From the NCBI GenBank assembly GCA_035509315.1, contig DATJLS010000054.1:1-64000 (forward strand): 64,000 nt of DNA. The letters run 5' to 3'. The notes under the pieces were generated by a model. The model made no database searches. It was not told where the DNA came from and saw nothing but the letters and a program-made list of their open reading frames with translations. Each line of letters begins with the position of its first letter. Position 1 is the first letter of the stretch. Origin of the DNA: JAKAWQ01 sp035509315 (GTDB lineage: Bacteria; Pseudomonadota; Alphaproteobacteria; Acetobacterales; Acetobacteraceae). This document shows, piece by piece, positions 7,294 to 16,626 of the stretch. The translations under genes were made by a program, and so were the position numbers.

Positions 7294-10200
7294 GTGCCGC
7301 ATGCGGATTTTGTGCATCTTCGTGTCCATTCCGCCTATTCGCTAAGCGAAGGCGCGATCAAGGCGGGCAAGATCGCCGCCCTCGCCGAGCGGGCGGCGAT
7401 GCCGGCCGTGGCCATCACCGATACGGGCAATCTGTTCGGCGCGCTCGAATTCAGCCAAGCCTGCGCCACCCTCGGTGTGCAGCCGATCCTCGGCTGCCAG
7501 CTCGCGCTCTCCCGCCCCGGCGGCAACGGCAGCGGCAATGGGCGGCTCGCGCCCGATCCGATTGTTGTTCTGGCGCAGGACGAGACCGGGCTTGCCAATC
7601 TCCAGCGCCTTTCCTCGCTCGCCTTCCTCGAAACCGACCCCGGCCTGCGCCCGCAGCTTCCGCTCACCACCCTCGCCGCGTACGCATCCGGCCTGATCCT
7701 GCTCACCGGCGGCACGGCTGGCTCGCTTGGCCGACTCCTCGGCGAAGGCCAGGCGATGGAGGCGGCGCAGCTCCTGGCCGCCTTCGCCGAAGCCTTCCCC
7801 GGTCGCGTGGCCGTCGAGCTCAGCCGGCACGGACTCGCAATCGAGAACACGATCGAGCCGGGGCTCATCCATCTCGCGGACGAGGCGGACCTGCCGCTCG
7901 TCGCCACCAATGACTGCCTTTTCGCCGATCCCGAGATGTTCGAGGCGCAGGATGCCCTGCTCTGCATCGCCGAGGGACGGCTTCTGAGCGAGACTGACCG
8001 CAGGCGTGCCACGCCCGAGCAATGGTTCAAGCCGGCGGAGACGATGCGCGCCCTTTTCGCCGATCTGCCGGATGCCTGCGACAATACGCTCGCGATCGCT
8101 GCCCGTTGTTCCGTGATGGCGGAGGTGCAGAAGCCCCTCCTGCCGCGTTTTCCGAAGCTTCCGCCCGGCACCGACGAGAGTGCCGCGCTCGCCGGGATGG
8201 CCCGCGCGGGTCTTGCCAGCCGGTTGGAGGGCCGCGACGAAGCGAGTCGGGCCCCCTATGAGGAGCGGCTCGAATACGAGCTTTCGGTGATCGCTCGGAT
8301 GGGTTTTCCAGGCTATTTCCTGATCGTCGCCGATTTCGTGCAGTGGGCGAAGTCTCAGGGCATCCCGGTCGGTCCCGGGCGCGGCTCGGGCGCGGGCTCG
8401 GTGGTGGCCTGGGCGCTTACCATCACAGATCTCGATCCGATCCGCTTCGGCCTGCTCTTCGAGCGGTTTCTCAATCCCGAGCGCATATCGATGCCGGATT
8501 TCGACATCGATTTCTGCCAGGACCGCCGCGACGAGGTGATCGCCTATGTGCGATCCGAATATGGCGCCGACCGGGTGGCGCAGATCATCACCTTCGGAAC
8601 GCTCCAGGCGCGCGCGGCGGTGCGGGATGTCGGCCGCGTGCTCGGCATGCCCTATGGGCAGGTGAACAAGCTCGCCGAGCTCATCCCGAACAACCCCGCC
8701 CACCCGGTCAGTCTCGAGAACGCGATCGCCGCCGAGCCGCGCCTTCGCGAGATGCGCGATTCCGACGAGGAGGTGCGGCGTCTGGTCGAGATCGCGCTCC
8801 GCGTCGAAGGTCTCTATCGCCATGCGAGCACGCACGCGGCCGGCGTCGTGATCGGCGATCGCCCGCTGACCGACCTGGTGCCGCTCTATCGCGATCCGCG
8901 TTCGGATTTCCTGGTCACGCAGTACTCGATGAAGCATATCGAGCAGGCCGGCCTCATCAAGTTCGACTTCCTCGGCTTGACGACGCTGACGATCCTGAAG
9001 CGTGCCTGCGATTTTCTCGCCTCGCTCGGGATCGCGGTCGATCTCGAGCAATTGCCGCTCGATGATCCCGCGACCTATGCGATGCTGAGCCGTGGCGATG
9101 CGAGTGGGGTGTTCCAGTTCGAAGGCCAGGGCATGCGCGATGTGCTCCGCCAGATGCGACCCGACCGTTTCGAGGATCTGATCGCCGGGGTCGCTCTCTA
9201 TCGTCCCGGCCCGATGGCCAATATTCCCGCCTTCTGCCAGCGCAAGCATGGCGAGGCATGGGAGGCGCCGCACCCGCAGCTGACGGAAATCCTGAGCGAG
9301 ACCTACGGCATCATGGTCTATCAGGAGCAGGTGATGCAGATCGCCCAGCTCATGGCAGGCTACAGCCTGGGCAGCGCCGATCTTCTTCGCCGCGCCATGG
9401 GCAAGAAGATCCGCTCGGAGATGGAGAGCCAGCGCCAGACTTTCATCGACGGCGCGGTCGCGCGGGGCATTGCGAAGGCGAAGGCAGCCGAGATTTTCGA
9501 TTTGATGGCGCGCTTCGCTGATTACGGCTTCAACAAAAGCCATGCCTGCGCCTACGCATTGGTGGCGTATCAGACGGCCTGGATGAAGGCGAATCACCCG
9601 GCGGTGTTCCTCGCCGCCTGCATGAGCCTCGCCATCTCGAACACCGACAAGCTTGCGGTCTATCGCCAGGAGGCGGTGCGGCTCGGGATTCCCGTGCTGC
9701 CGCCGGACATCAATCGATCGGGCGCGGATTTCTCCGTCGAGCGTGACGAGCAGGGAAACCTTGCCATCCGCTATGCGCTGGCGGCGGTCAAGAAGGTCGG
9801 GCTGCAGGCGATGCAGGCGGTGGTGGCGGCGCGCGGGTCCGAACCCTTTGCCGACCTCGCCGATTTCGCCGCCCGGGTCGATCCGCGGCAGCTCAATCGC
9901 ATGCAGCTTGAGAACCTGATCAAGGCCGGCGCCTTCGATTCGCTCGAGCCCAGTCGCGCTCGGCTTTTCGCCGCGGCCGAGACGATCCTGCGCCGCTCAC
10001 AGGCAACGGCGGCCGAAAAGGGAGCGGGGCAGATAGGGCTTTTCGGTGATGGCGCGGAGAGCGGTCTCGAGCTGCCCCGGCTGCCGGACTGGCCGCCGAT
10101 GGAACGGCTGGCCTTCGAGGCGGAGGCCGTAGGGCTTCATCTTTCCGCCCATCCGCTCGATGTCTACGGGCCGCTCCTCAAGCGGTTCGGGGTGGTGGCG

Positions 10201-10719
10201 AGCAACCGGATCGAGGCGCGAGCGGCGGCCGGGGCGGCGCGCCTCAAGCTCGCGGGCACGGTGATCGCGATCAAGGAGCGGACGACACGCACGGGCAACC
10301 GGATGGCCTGGGTGCGGCTTTCCGATGCCGGCGGCAGCTTCGAGGTTACGGTCTTCAGCGAGGTGCTGGCGCGCACGCGCGGCCTCATCGAAGCGGGGGC
10401 CAATCTCCTGGTGACGGCGGATGCGCGGCTGGAGGGGGAGACGGTCCGGATCACGGTGCAGGAGATCACCGGGCTCGACCAGGCCGCCGCGGCGGCGGGC
10501 GAAGGGCTCCGCGTATGGCTCGACCGGGAAGAGGCAGTGGCGCCGGTCAAGACTCTGCTTGCCCATGAGGCGGGCGGGAGGGGCCGGGTGCTTCTGCTGC
10601 CTTTGCTTTCTGGGGCGCGGGAGGTGGAGATCGCGCTCCCGGGTGGATTCCGGGTGACGCCGCGGCTCGCCCAGGCACTGAAGGTTGTGCCGGGGGTGGA
10701 GCGTGTCGAGGCTTTCTGA
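7294..10719 (+). CDS. dnaE: DNA polymerase III alpha subunit
   Basis: This is the replicative polymerase catalytic subunit, 1141 residues, close to E. coli DnaE. It opens with the PHP domain (HLRVHSAYSLSEGAIK). The PolIIIalpha core carries GPGRGSGAGSVVAW and the catalytic aspartates in MPDFDIDF near residues 399-406. An internal clamp-binding-like motif QIGLFG lies near residue 910, before the C-terminal OB-fold domain. Translation starts at GTG 7294, 25 bp after lolD, following a weak purine stretch. No frameshift is seen. Confidence 0.97.
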   Translation: MPHADFVHLRVHSAYSLSEGAIKAGKIAALAERAAMPAVAITDTGNLFGALEFSQACATLGVQPILGCQLALSRPGGNGSGNGRLAPDPIVVLAQDETGLANLQRLSSLAFLETDPGLRPQLPLTTLAAYASGLILLTGGTAGSLGRLLGEGQAMEAAQLLAAFAEAFPGRVAVELSRHGLAIENTIEPGLIHLADEADLPLVATNDCLFADPEMFEAQDALLCIAEGRLLSETDRRRATPEQWFKPAETMRALFADLPDACDNTLAIAARCSVMAEVQKPLLPRFPKLPPGTDESAALAGMARAGLASRLEGRDEASRAPYEERLEYELSVIARMGFPGYFLIVADFVQWAKSQGIPVGPGRGSGAGSVVAWALTITDLDPIRFGLLFERFLNPERISMPDFDIDFCQDRRDEVIAYVRSEYGADRVAQIITFGTLQARAAVRDVGRVLGMPYGQVNKLAELIPNNPAHPVSLENAIAAEPRLREMRDSDEEVRRLVEIALRVEGLYRHASTHAAGVVIGDRPLTDLVPLYRDPRSDFLVTQYSMKHIEQAGLIKFDFLGLTTLTILKRACDFLASLGIAVDLEQLPLDDPATYAMLSRGDASGVFQFEGQGMRDVLRQMRPDRFEDLIAGVALYRPGPMANIPAFCQRKHGEAWEAPHPQLTEILSETYGIMVYQEQVMQIAQLMAGYSLGSADLLRRAMGKKIRSEMESQRQTFIDGAVARGIAKAKAAEIFDLMARFADYGFNKSHACAYALVAYQTAWMKANHPAVFLAACMSLAISNTDKLAVYRQEAVRLGIPVLPPDINRSGADFSVERDEQGNLAIRYALAAVKKVGLQAMQAVVAARGSEPFADLADFAARVDPRQLNRMQLENLIKAGAFDSLEPSRARLFAAAETILRRSQATAAEKGAGQIGLFGDGAESGLELPRLPDWPPMERLAFEAEAVGLHLSAHPLDVYGPLLKRFGVVASNRIEARAAAGAARLKLAGTVIAIKERTTRTGNRMAWVRLSDAGGSFEVTVFSEVLARTRGLIEAGANLLVTADARLEGETVRITVQEITGLDQAAAAAGEGLRVWLDREEAVAPVKTLLAHEAGGRGRVLLLPLLSGAREVEIALPGGFRVTPRLAQALKVVPGVERVEAF

Positions 10720-10734
10720 AATCCGGCGCGGAGA

Positions 10735-10762
10735 TTGACTTTGCGGGGGGAGGGGCTATATC
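10735..10762 (+). promoter_or_regulatory. Candidate sigma-70 promoter of rplU-rpmA
   Basis: TTGACT and TATATC are spaced by 16 bp and lie about 47 bp before the rplU start, directly after the dnaE stop. The hexamers match the sigma-70 consensus well for this high-GC genome. Confidence 0.5.
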
Positions 10763-10809
10763 CGCCGCTCTCCTTTTGGGCAGTTTGGACAGAGAGCGGG
10801 ACCCGATCG

Positions 10810-11154
10810 ATGGCGTTTGCAATTGTCCGCACGGGCGGCAAGCAGTACCGGGTCACCCCGAATTCTGTTTTGCGCGTGGAACGGCTTGATGGGGCCGAAG
10901 GTGACGTCGTCACTCTTGCTGATGTGCTTGCCGTGGGCGAGGGAGAGCGTGTCACGCTCGGTGCCCCGCTTGTTGCGGGCGCTTCGGTGACGGCGACAGT
11001 GATCGCCCAGGAGCGTGACGACAAGATCCTGGTTTTCAAGAAAAGGCGGCGGAAGAACTCGCGTCGCCGCAAGGGTCACCGCCAGCACGTGACCGTGCTC
11101 CGGGTGGGTGAGATCCGGGGCGAGAGCGGGATGGGGCAGAACGATGGCGCATAA
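10810..11154 (+). CDS. rplU: 50S ribosomal protein L21
   Basis: This is a 114-residue large-subunit protein that binds 23S rRNA. It starts MAFAIVRTGGKQYRVTPNSVL and contains the basic KKRRRKNSRRRKGHRQ segment conserved in L21. The ATG at 10810 begins exactly at the family start, although the frame opens earlier at 10735. It overlaps rpmA by 11 bases, as the two proteins are made in equal amounts. Confidence 0.97.
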   Translation: MAFAIVRTGGKQYRVTPNSVLRVERLDGAEGDVVTLADVLAVGEGERVTLGAPLVAGASVTATVIAQERDDKILVFKKRRRKNSRRRKGHRQHVTVLRVGEIRGESGMGQNDGA

Positions 11155-11440
11155 GAAGGCGGGTGGCTCCTCGCGCAACGGTCGCGATTCGCGCGGGCGG
11201 CGGCTCGGGATCAAGAAGTTCGGCGGCGAGGCGGTGCTGGCCGGGAACATTATCGTCCGTCAGCGTGGCACCAAGGTGCATCCGGGTTCCAATGTCGGGC
11301 TTGGGCGCGACCATACACTCTTTGCGCTGATCGACGGGCGGGTCAGCTTCGCGCGGCGAAGCGATGACAAGGTGTTTGTCTCGGTGGCGCCGACCGCCCC
11401 GGAGCCGCCGCCAGTGACGGATGTCCCGCCCGCGGAGTAG
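11144..11440 (+). CDS. rpmA: 50S ribosomal protein L27
   Basis: L27 is a 98-residue protein near the peptidyl-transferase centre. The N-terminus MAHKKAGGSSRNGRDSRGRRLGIKK is diagnostic. There is no N-terminal extension of the kind cleaved in Firmicutes. The C-terminus carries an extra proline-rich tail (APTAPEPPPVTDVPPAE). It starts inside the end of rplU. Confidence 0.97.
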   Translation: MAHKKAGGSSRNGRDSRGRRLGIKKFGGEAVLAGNIIVRQRGTKVHPGSNVGLGRDHTLFALIDGRVSFARRSDDKVFVSVAPTAPEPPPVTDVPPAE

Positions 11441-11466
11441 CACACTCCGGCGCGAGCCCGTGTTTG

Positions 11467-11496
11467 AAAGGGATCGGCGCCGGCCGGTCCCTTTTT
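11467..11496 (+). terminator. Candidate intrinsic terminator after rpmA
   Basis: AAAGGGA and TCCCTTT form the base of a GC-rich hairpin with an inner CGGC/GCCG-type stem, followed by a run of five T. It lies 26 bp after rpmA and 20 bp before obgE, so it should end or attenuate the ribosomal-protein transcript. Confidence 0.6.
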
Positions 11497-11515
11497 ATTT
11501 TCAGCGACTTGATCC

Positions 11516-12505
11516 ATGAAGTTTCTCGACCAGGTGAAAATCTACGTCCGCTCCGGCGATGGCGGGGACGGCGTGGTCGCCTTCCGACGCGAGAAATTTC
11601 TCCCTTTTGGCGGCCCGGACGGCGGAAATGGCGGGAAGGGCGGAGACATCGTGCTCACCGCCGAGGATGGGCTCAATACGCTGATCGATTTCCGCTACGC
11701 CCAGCATTTCCGGGCCCGCAAAGGCGGCAATGGGGCGGGCGAGAATCGGACCGGACGGAACGCCCCGAACCTCGTGATCCGGGTGCCGCCGGGGACCGAG
11801 GTTCTGGCCGACGACGGCACGACACAACTCGTCGATCTCACGCGCGCCGGCAGCCGGAGCATCCTGCTTCCGGGCGGGGATGGCGGGTTCGGGAACGCGC
11901 ATTTCAAATCCGCCACCAACCGCGCGCCGCGCAAGGCGACGAAGGGGTTTCCCGGCCAGGAACGCTGGGTCTGGCTCCGGCTCAAGCTGATCGCCGATGC
12001 CGGGCTGATCGGGCTGCCGAATGCGGGGAAATCGACGCTGCTGGCCGCCATGTCCGCCGCGCGGCCGAAGATCGGGGATTATCCCTTCACGACGCTTCAT
12101 CCCGTGCTCGGAGTGGTGGAAAGCGAGGGCGAGAGCTTCATTCTCGCGGATATTCCCGGCTTGATCGAGGGCGCGCACGCAGGGGCGGGGCTCGGGACGC
12201 GGTTCCTCGGCCATGTCGAGCGGGCGCGGGTGCTGGTGCACCTGGTAGACGGGGCGGCGGGCCATGTGGTGCGGGTCTGGCGGGCCGTGCGGCGGGAGAT
12301 TGCTTCCTACGGGGCGGGCCTCGCGGAAAAGCCGGAGATTCTCGTCCTCACCAAGCAGGATGCGATGAGCGCCCGCGAGGCGACGACGCGGCGAGCGGCG
12401 CTCGAACGGGCGGCCGGACGAGAGGTGTTTCTCGTCTCCGCGGTGAGCGGGGCGGGACTTGCGGAGCTGAAACGGGCGATTGCCACTCAGGTGCGCAAGC
12501 CATGA
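11516..12505 (+). CDS. obgE: Obg-family GTPase
   Basis: This 329-residue GTPase acts in 50S subunit assembly. The glycine-rich Obg fold fills residues 1 to about 158 (VRSGDGGDGVVAFRREKF, GGPDGGNGGKGGD), followed by the G domain with GLPNAGKSTLL (G1), the DYPFTTLHP switch, DIPGLIEGA (G3) and TKQD (G4). There is no long C-terminal extension. Its last bases overlap proB by an ATGA, so the ribosome-assembly and proline genes are coupled. Confidence 0.96.
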   Translation: MKFLDQVKIYVRSGDGGDGVVAFRREKFLPFGGPDGGNGGKGGDIVLTAEDGLNTLIDFRYAQHFRARKGGNGAGENRTGRNAPNLVIRVPPGTEVLADDGTTQLVDLTRAGSRSILLPGGDGGFGNAHFKSATNRAPRKATKGFPGQERWVWLRLKLIADAGLIGLPNAGKSTLLAAMSAARPKIGDYPFTTLHPVLGVVESEGESFILADIPGLIEGAHAGAGLGTRFLGHVERARVLVHLVDGAAGHVVRVWRAVRREIASYGAGLAEKPEILVLTKQDAMSAREATTRRAALERAAGREVFLVSAVSGAGLAELKRAIATQVRKP

Positions 12506-13662
12506 AAGCGCGCGCATCCTTGCCCGGGCTCTTCGAGGCAAAGCGCGTGGTGGTGAAGATCGGCAGTGCGCTGATCGCCGAAGGCGGTACGGGGCGGGTG
12601 AAGACGGCGTGGCTCGCGAGCATGGCCGCGGACATCGCTGCCCTGCGCGGGGCCGGGGCGGAGGTGATTGCCGTTTCCTCCGGCGCAATCGCGCTCGCGC
12701 GCCGGCTGCTCGGCTTCCGTGGCCGGCTGCGCCTGGAAGAGCAACAGGCGGCGGCCGCGGTCGGGCAGATCCGGCTGGCGCAGGCATGGAGCGAGGCGCT
12801 TTCGGCGCATGGTCTCATCGCCGCGCAGCTCCTGCTGACACTTGGCGATACCGAGGATCGCAGGCGCTATCTCAATGCACGGGAAACGCTCGCCACCCTT
12901 CTCGCGGCCGGCGCGGTGCCGGTGATCAACGAGAATGATTCGGTGGCGACGAGCGAAATTCGTTTCGGCGACAATGACCGGCTCGCGGCCCGCGTCGCGG
13001 CGATGGTCGGCGCCGACCGTCTGGTGCTGCTCTCGGATATCGACGGGCTCTACACCGCAGATCCGCGCAAGGACGAAGCAGCCGAGCATATTGCCATCGT
13101 GGAACGGATTACCCCCGCGATCGAGGCGATGGCGGGAGATGCCGGCTCGCTCGGCGCGCGCGGGGGCATGCGGACGAAGCTTGAGGCGGCAAGGATCGCA
13201 ACCCGCGCTGGCGTGGCCATGGCAATCGCGCGCGGAACGGGGCTGCACCCGCTCCGCGCGCTCGCCGATGGCGCGCGGGTGAGCTGGTTCCTTGCCGAGC
13301 CGGACGGAGCGCAGGCGCGCAAGCGCTGGATCGCCGGCGTGCTGGCTCCGCTCGGAATGATCGCGGTGGATGCGGGCGCGGCGGCGGCCCTGCGCGCCGG
13401 CCGCTCGCTCCTGCCTGCGGGCGTGCTTACGGTGACAGGCGAATTCTCGCGCGGCGATCCGGTGCTGGTGCGCGGCGCGGATGGGAGGGATATCGCGAAG
13501 GGGCTCTCGGCGTACGGGAGCGAGGATGCGCGAAGGATTGCCGGGCACCGCTCTTCAGAGATCGCAACCCTGCTCGGCTGGCGCGGGCGGGACGAGTTGG
13601 TGCATCGTGACGACCTCGTGCTGCTGGACATGGGTGAAACGGGAAGGAAACGGTCCGGATGA
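12502..13662 (+). CDS. proB: Glutamate 5-kinase
   Basis: This is the first enzyme of proline synthesis, phosphorylating glutamate. The 386 residues include the amino-acid-kinase domain (VVKIGSALIAEGG, AVSSGAIALARRL, VPVINENDSVAT, GARGGMRTKLEAARIA) and a C-terminal PUA domain from about residue 285. The ATG at 12502 overlaps the obgE stop. The stop overlaps proA, matching the joint action of the two enzymes on the unstable glutamyl phosphate. Confidence 0.96.
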   Translation: MKARASLPGLFEAKRVVVKIGSALIAEGGTGRVKTAWLASMAADIAALRGAGAEVIAVSSGAIALARRLLGFRGRLRLEEQQAAAAVGQIRLAQAWSEALSAHGLIAAQLLLTLGDTEDRRRYLNARETLATLLAAGAVPVINENDSVATSEIRFGDNDRLAARVAAMVGADRLVLLSDIDGLYTADPRKDEAAEHIAIVERITPAIEAMAGDAGSLGARGGMRTKLEAARIATRAGVAMAIARGTGLHPLRALADGARVSWFLAEPDGAQARKRWIAGVLAPLGMIAVDAGAAAALRAGRSLLPAGVLTVTGEFSRGDPVLVRGADGRDIAKGLSAYGSEDARRIAGHRSSEIATLLGWRGRDELVHRDDLVLLDMGETGRKRSG

Positions 13663-14924
13663 CGGCAGAGGACGGCAGAGCGACGATGCAATTGCAGGCC
13701 ATGGCGGCAGAGGCGCGCGAGGCGGCGCGGGCGCTCGCGCACACCTCGCGCGGCCAGCGTGATGCTGCGCTCGGGGCGGCAGCGCGGGAGCTGCGCGCGC
13801 GCGCAGGCATGATCCTTGCCGCGAACGAGAAGGATCTGGCGGGCAGCGGAGAAGGCACGGCGGCCTTCCGTGACCGGCTGACGCTCGATCCGGCGCGGAT
13901 CGAGGCGATGGCGGCGGGGCTTGAGGCGGTCGCCGCGCTCCCTGATCCGCTGGCGCGGACGCTCGGGGAATGGAAGCGACCCAATGGGCTTCTCTTCCGG
14001 CGGATCGCGCAGCCGATTGGCGTGATTGGCATGATCTATGAGAGCCGGCCGAATGTCGGCGCGGATGCGGCCGGTCTCTGCCTCAAGTCCGGCAATGCGG
14101 TGATTCTGCGCGGAGGCTCGGAAAGTTTCGCAAGCGCAGCGGCGATCCATCCGGCGATGGCCGCGGGTCTTCGCGCCGCGGGGTTGCCAGAGGCCGCCGT
14201 GCAGACGGCGCCGAGCCCGGATCGCGCCTTCGTGGGCGCGATGCTGGCGGCTTCGGGCCTGATCGACCTGATGGTGCCGCGCGGCGGCAAGGGGCTGGTC
14301 GAGCGTGTCGAGCGCGAGGCGCGGATGCCCGTGCTCGCCCACGCCGAGGGGCTCTGCCACACCTATGTGCATGAAGCCGCGGATCCGGAGATGGCGCGAC
14401 GGGTCGTGGCAAACGCCAAGATGCGGCGGACAGGCATATGCGGGGCAACCGAGACGCTGCTGATCGATGCCGCCATCGCCGGACGGCTGTTGCCCGCGAT
14501 CGTCGGCGATCTCACGGCGCTTGGCTGCCGCTTCCGCGCCGATGCGCGGGCGCAAGCGATCATGCCGGCGCTTCCCGCGGCGGAACCGGGCGATTTCGAT
14601 ACCGAGTGGCTCGATGCGGTGCTCTCGATCGCCGTAGTGGACGGTGTGGAAGCGGCGATGGCGCATATCGCACGTCACGGCAGCTTCCATACGGACGCAA
14701 TCATTACCGAGGACCGGGCGGTAGCCGAAATGTTTCTTTCCGGGGTCGATTCGGCGGTGGCGCTGTGGAACGCCTCGACACAATTTTGTGATGGTGGCGA
14801 GTTCGGGTTCGGCGCGGAGATCGGGATCGCGACGGGACGGGTTCATGCGCGCGGGCCGGTCGGGCTCGAGCAGCTCACCACCTATCGCTATCTCGTGATC
14901 GGGACGGGACAGATCCGGCCCTGA
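13659..14924 (+). CDS. proA: Glutamate-5-semialdehyde dehydrogenase
   Basis: This enzyme reduces gamma-glutamyl phosphate to the semialdehyde with NADPH in proline synthesis. It has 421 residues. Conserved features are GVIGMIYESRPNVGADAAGLCLKSGN, the catalytic cysteine in RRTGICGATETLL, FHTDAIITED and FGFGAEIGIATGRVHARGPVGLEQLTTYRY. The start ATG 13659 forms an ATGA overlap with proB; ATG 13686 is a possible alternative. Confidence 0.96.
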   Translation: MTAEDGRATMQLQAMAAEAREAARALAHTSRGQRDAALGAAARELRARAGMILAANEKDLAGSGEGTAAFRDRLTLDPARIEAMAAGLEAVAALPDPLARTLGEWKRPNGLLFRRIAQPIGVIGMIYESRPNVGADAAGLCLKSGNAVILRGGSESFASAAAIHPAMAAGLRAAGLPEAAVQTAPSPDRAFVGAMLAASGLIDLMVPRGGKGLVERVEREARMPVLAHAEGLCHTYVHEAADPEMARRVVANAKMRRTGICGATETLLIDAAIAGRLLPAIVGDLTALGCRFRADARAQAIMPALPAAEPGDFDTEWLDAVLSIAVVDGVEAAMAHIARHGSFHTDAIITEDRAVAEMFLSGVDSAVALWNASTQFCDGGEFGFGAEIGIATGRVHARGPVGLEQLTTYRYLVIGTGQIRP

Positions 14925-14954
14925 CGGCGTGGAGAAAAAGATGAGGGCACGCCT

Positions 14955-16196
14955 GTGAGATCCGTGCCACGTTTCGGCGATGCGCGGGCACGCAGGATCG
15001 GCGTGCTCGGTGGATCATTCAACCCGGCGCATATCGGGCACCGCAAGGTCGCCGAATCAGCGATCCGCGGCCTCGCGCTCGATGAAGTGTGGCTCCTTGT
15101 CTCGCCCGGCAATCCGCTGAAGTCAGTTGCAGGAATGGCGCCGTTTCCGGTACGCTTGCGCTCGGCGGAATCGATTGCGGATGGAAAGCGCATTTTCGCG
15201 GTCGGATTGGAGGAGGCGTGGCATACGCGCTATACGCGCGATACGCTCCGTCTTCTGCGTCGGCGCTTCCCGCGGGCGTGCTTCGTTTGGTTGATGGGGG
15301 CCGACATCCTCGTGCAGTTGCCGCGCTGGCGGCGCTGGGAGGAAGTGGTGCGCCTCGCACCCTTCGCGGTGCTGCCGCGGCCGGGATTTACCCTTGCGGC
15401 GCTCGCGGGCTGCGTGGCGCAGCGCTACCGGCATGCGCGGATGCCGCGTGGGAACGGAAAATTGCTGCTAGCGGGGCGGAGAAATCCGCCGGCCTGGGTA
15501 TTCCTGCCCGGCACCGAAGACCCACATTCAGCGAGCGCGATCCGACGGCGAGCCAGAGGAGAGGAAACGATCACCACACTGCCCCCAGATGATGCGAGCT
15601 GGCGCGAGCGGCGAATTTCGCGCGTGCGCCGGCCCGGCGTTTCGGCAGCGCTGAAGGCAAGAGCGGCGGAGGTTTCTGCTGCGGCTTCGCCGCCCGAGAG
15701 CGTGCGCAAGAAAGCGGCGGCGGCCGGGCCCCGGAAGATCGTGGAGAAGACCGCGGAGGCGAAGAAGGGGACGAGTCCGCAGAAGACGGAAGCCACGCCT
15801 GGCAAAGCACCTTCAGCGCGGCGGCGGAAAGCGAAGGAGGAGCTGGCGCTCGATGCGCTGCAGGCGGCGATCATCCAGAGCCTGGAGGACGACAAGGCCG
15901 AGGATCTGGTGACGCTCGATCTCGTCGGGCGGGCAAGCTTCGCGGACCGGATGGTGATCGCGACTGGGTTTGCGGACCGGCAGATCTCGACAATGGCGCG
16001 GCATCTGGAGGAGAAGCTGAAGGCTATGGGGTTCGGGCGGCTTGCGATCGAAGGACGGCCGGGCTCGGACTGGATGCTGGTGGACGCCGGCGATATCGTC
16101 GTGCACCTCTTCAAGCCGGAAGCACGCGCCCATTATGCTCTTGAGCGAATGTGGGGGGCGGAGCTCGGCCCGGAGGAGCAGGCGAGCGCGGGTTGA
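14955..16196 (+). CDS. nadD: NadD-RsfS fusion: nicotinate-nucleotide adenylyltransferase and ribosome silencing factor
   Basis: One 413-residue frame carries two proteins that are normally separate. Residues about 12-215 are NadD, which makes deamido-NAD: the nucleotidyltransferase motif is GGSFNPAHIGH, and SASAIRRR sits where the ISSTxIR motif lies. A Lys/Ala-rich linker spans about 215-295. Residues about 297-405 are RsfS, which binds L14 and blocks subunit joining (LVTLDLVGRASFADRMVIATG, GRPGSDWMLVDAGDIVVHLF). I use GTG 14955; GTG 14964 is an alternative. A six-codon ORF (ATG 14941 to TGA 14958) with its own GGAG overlaps the start. No stop or frameshift is seen between the domains. Confidence 0.9.
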   Translation: MRSVPRFGDARARRIGVLGGSFNPAHIGHRKVAESAIRGLALDEVWLLVSPGNPLKSVAGMAPFPVRLRSAESIADGKRIFAVGLEEAWHTRYTRDTLRLLRRRFPRACFVWLMGADILVQLPRWRRWEEVVRLAPFAVLPRPGFTLAALAGCVAQRYRHARMPRGNGKLLLAGRRNPPAWVFLPGTEDPHSASAIRRRARGEETITTLPPDDASWRERRISRVRRPGVSAALKARAAEVSAAASPPESVRKKAAAAGPRKIVEKTAEAKKGTSPQKTEATPGKAPSARRRKAKEELALDALQAAIIQSLEDDKAEDLVTLDLVGRASFADRMVIATGFADRQISTMARHLEEKLKAMGFGRLAIEGRPGSDWMLVDAGDIVVHLFKPEARAHYALERMWGAELGPEEQASAG

Positions 16197-16452
16197 GGGC
16201 GGCCCGAATTTTCCTTTCATTACTGATATGTAGCAGAATCAGAGAATTTTCCGGGGCAATACGCAATGACCGCAGGTCATCGCGCTTTAGATTTATTTTC
16301 TTGATCAATTTCTTGGCTTCGGTGGCTTGCGTCGCACCAAGGGGAGCCTGCCGTCATGTTCGCAGGAGCCTTCCCGATTCCTCAAGGACCCCCGCGGATC
16401 TTCCTTAGGGCGTGATGGACCGTGAAGCGTTGGCGGAAGGCCAGGCGCAGGA

Positions 16453-16626
16453 ATGAGGAGGCGAGAGGTTTCGGGAAGGGCAAGATTCACCAGAGAGAGA
16501 GATTTTGACGATGTATCTTGTGAAACGGCAATTCCTTTTCCGGAGGGTGCGAAGAATAGAGGAATATTGACTTGGGTTGAGAAAATTGATGAAATTTCCC
16601 AGATATTTCGGGGAGGTCAGGAGTGA
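16453..16626 (+). CDS. Small hypothetical protein (57 aa), overlaps next ORF
   Basis: I do not recognise this product. It is a charged 57-residue ORF (MRRREVSGRARFTRERDFDD...) in DNA clearly richer in A+T than its neighbours. Its stop overlaps the GTG of the next ORF as GTGA, the coupling pattern seen throughout this genome, which is the main argument that it is real. AGGA touches the ATG with no spacing, so initiation is uncertain. Foreign origin is possible from base composition. Confidence 0.35.
   Translation: MRRREVSGRARFTRERDFDDVSCETAIPFPEGAKNRGILTWVEKIDEISQIFRGGQE
16567..16595 (+). promoter_or_regulatory. Candidate promoter upstream of the 86-aa ORF
   Basis: TTGACT and TGAAAT are spaced by 17 bp and end 27 bp before the GTG at 16623. 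They lie inside the preceding 57-residue ORF, so either that ORF is not real or the second gene has its own promoter. Confidence 0.3.

Noticed and set aside
7342..9597. 751-codon minus-strand frame
   Set aside because: It is a shadow of dnaE, with low-complexity His/Arg/Glu-rich composition and no domains.
10735..10809. 25-residue extension of L21
   Set aside because: It reads through the likely promoter; L21 starts at MAFAIV, as in all relatives.
11464..13662. 732-codon frame running through obgE into proB
   Set aside because: The first part is an out-of-frame reading of obgE. The real protein (ProB) starts at 12502.
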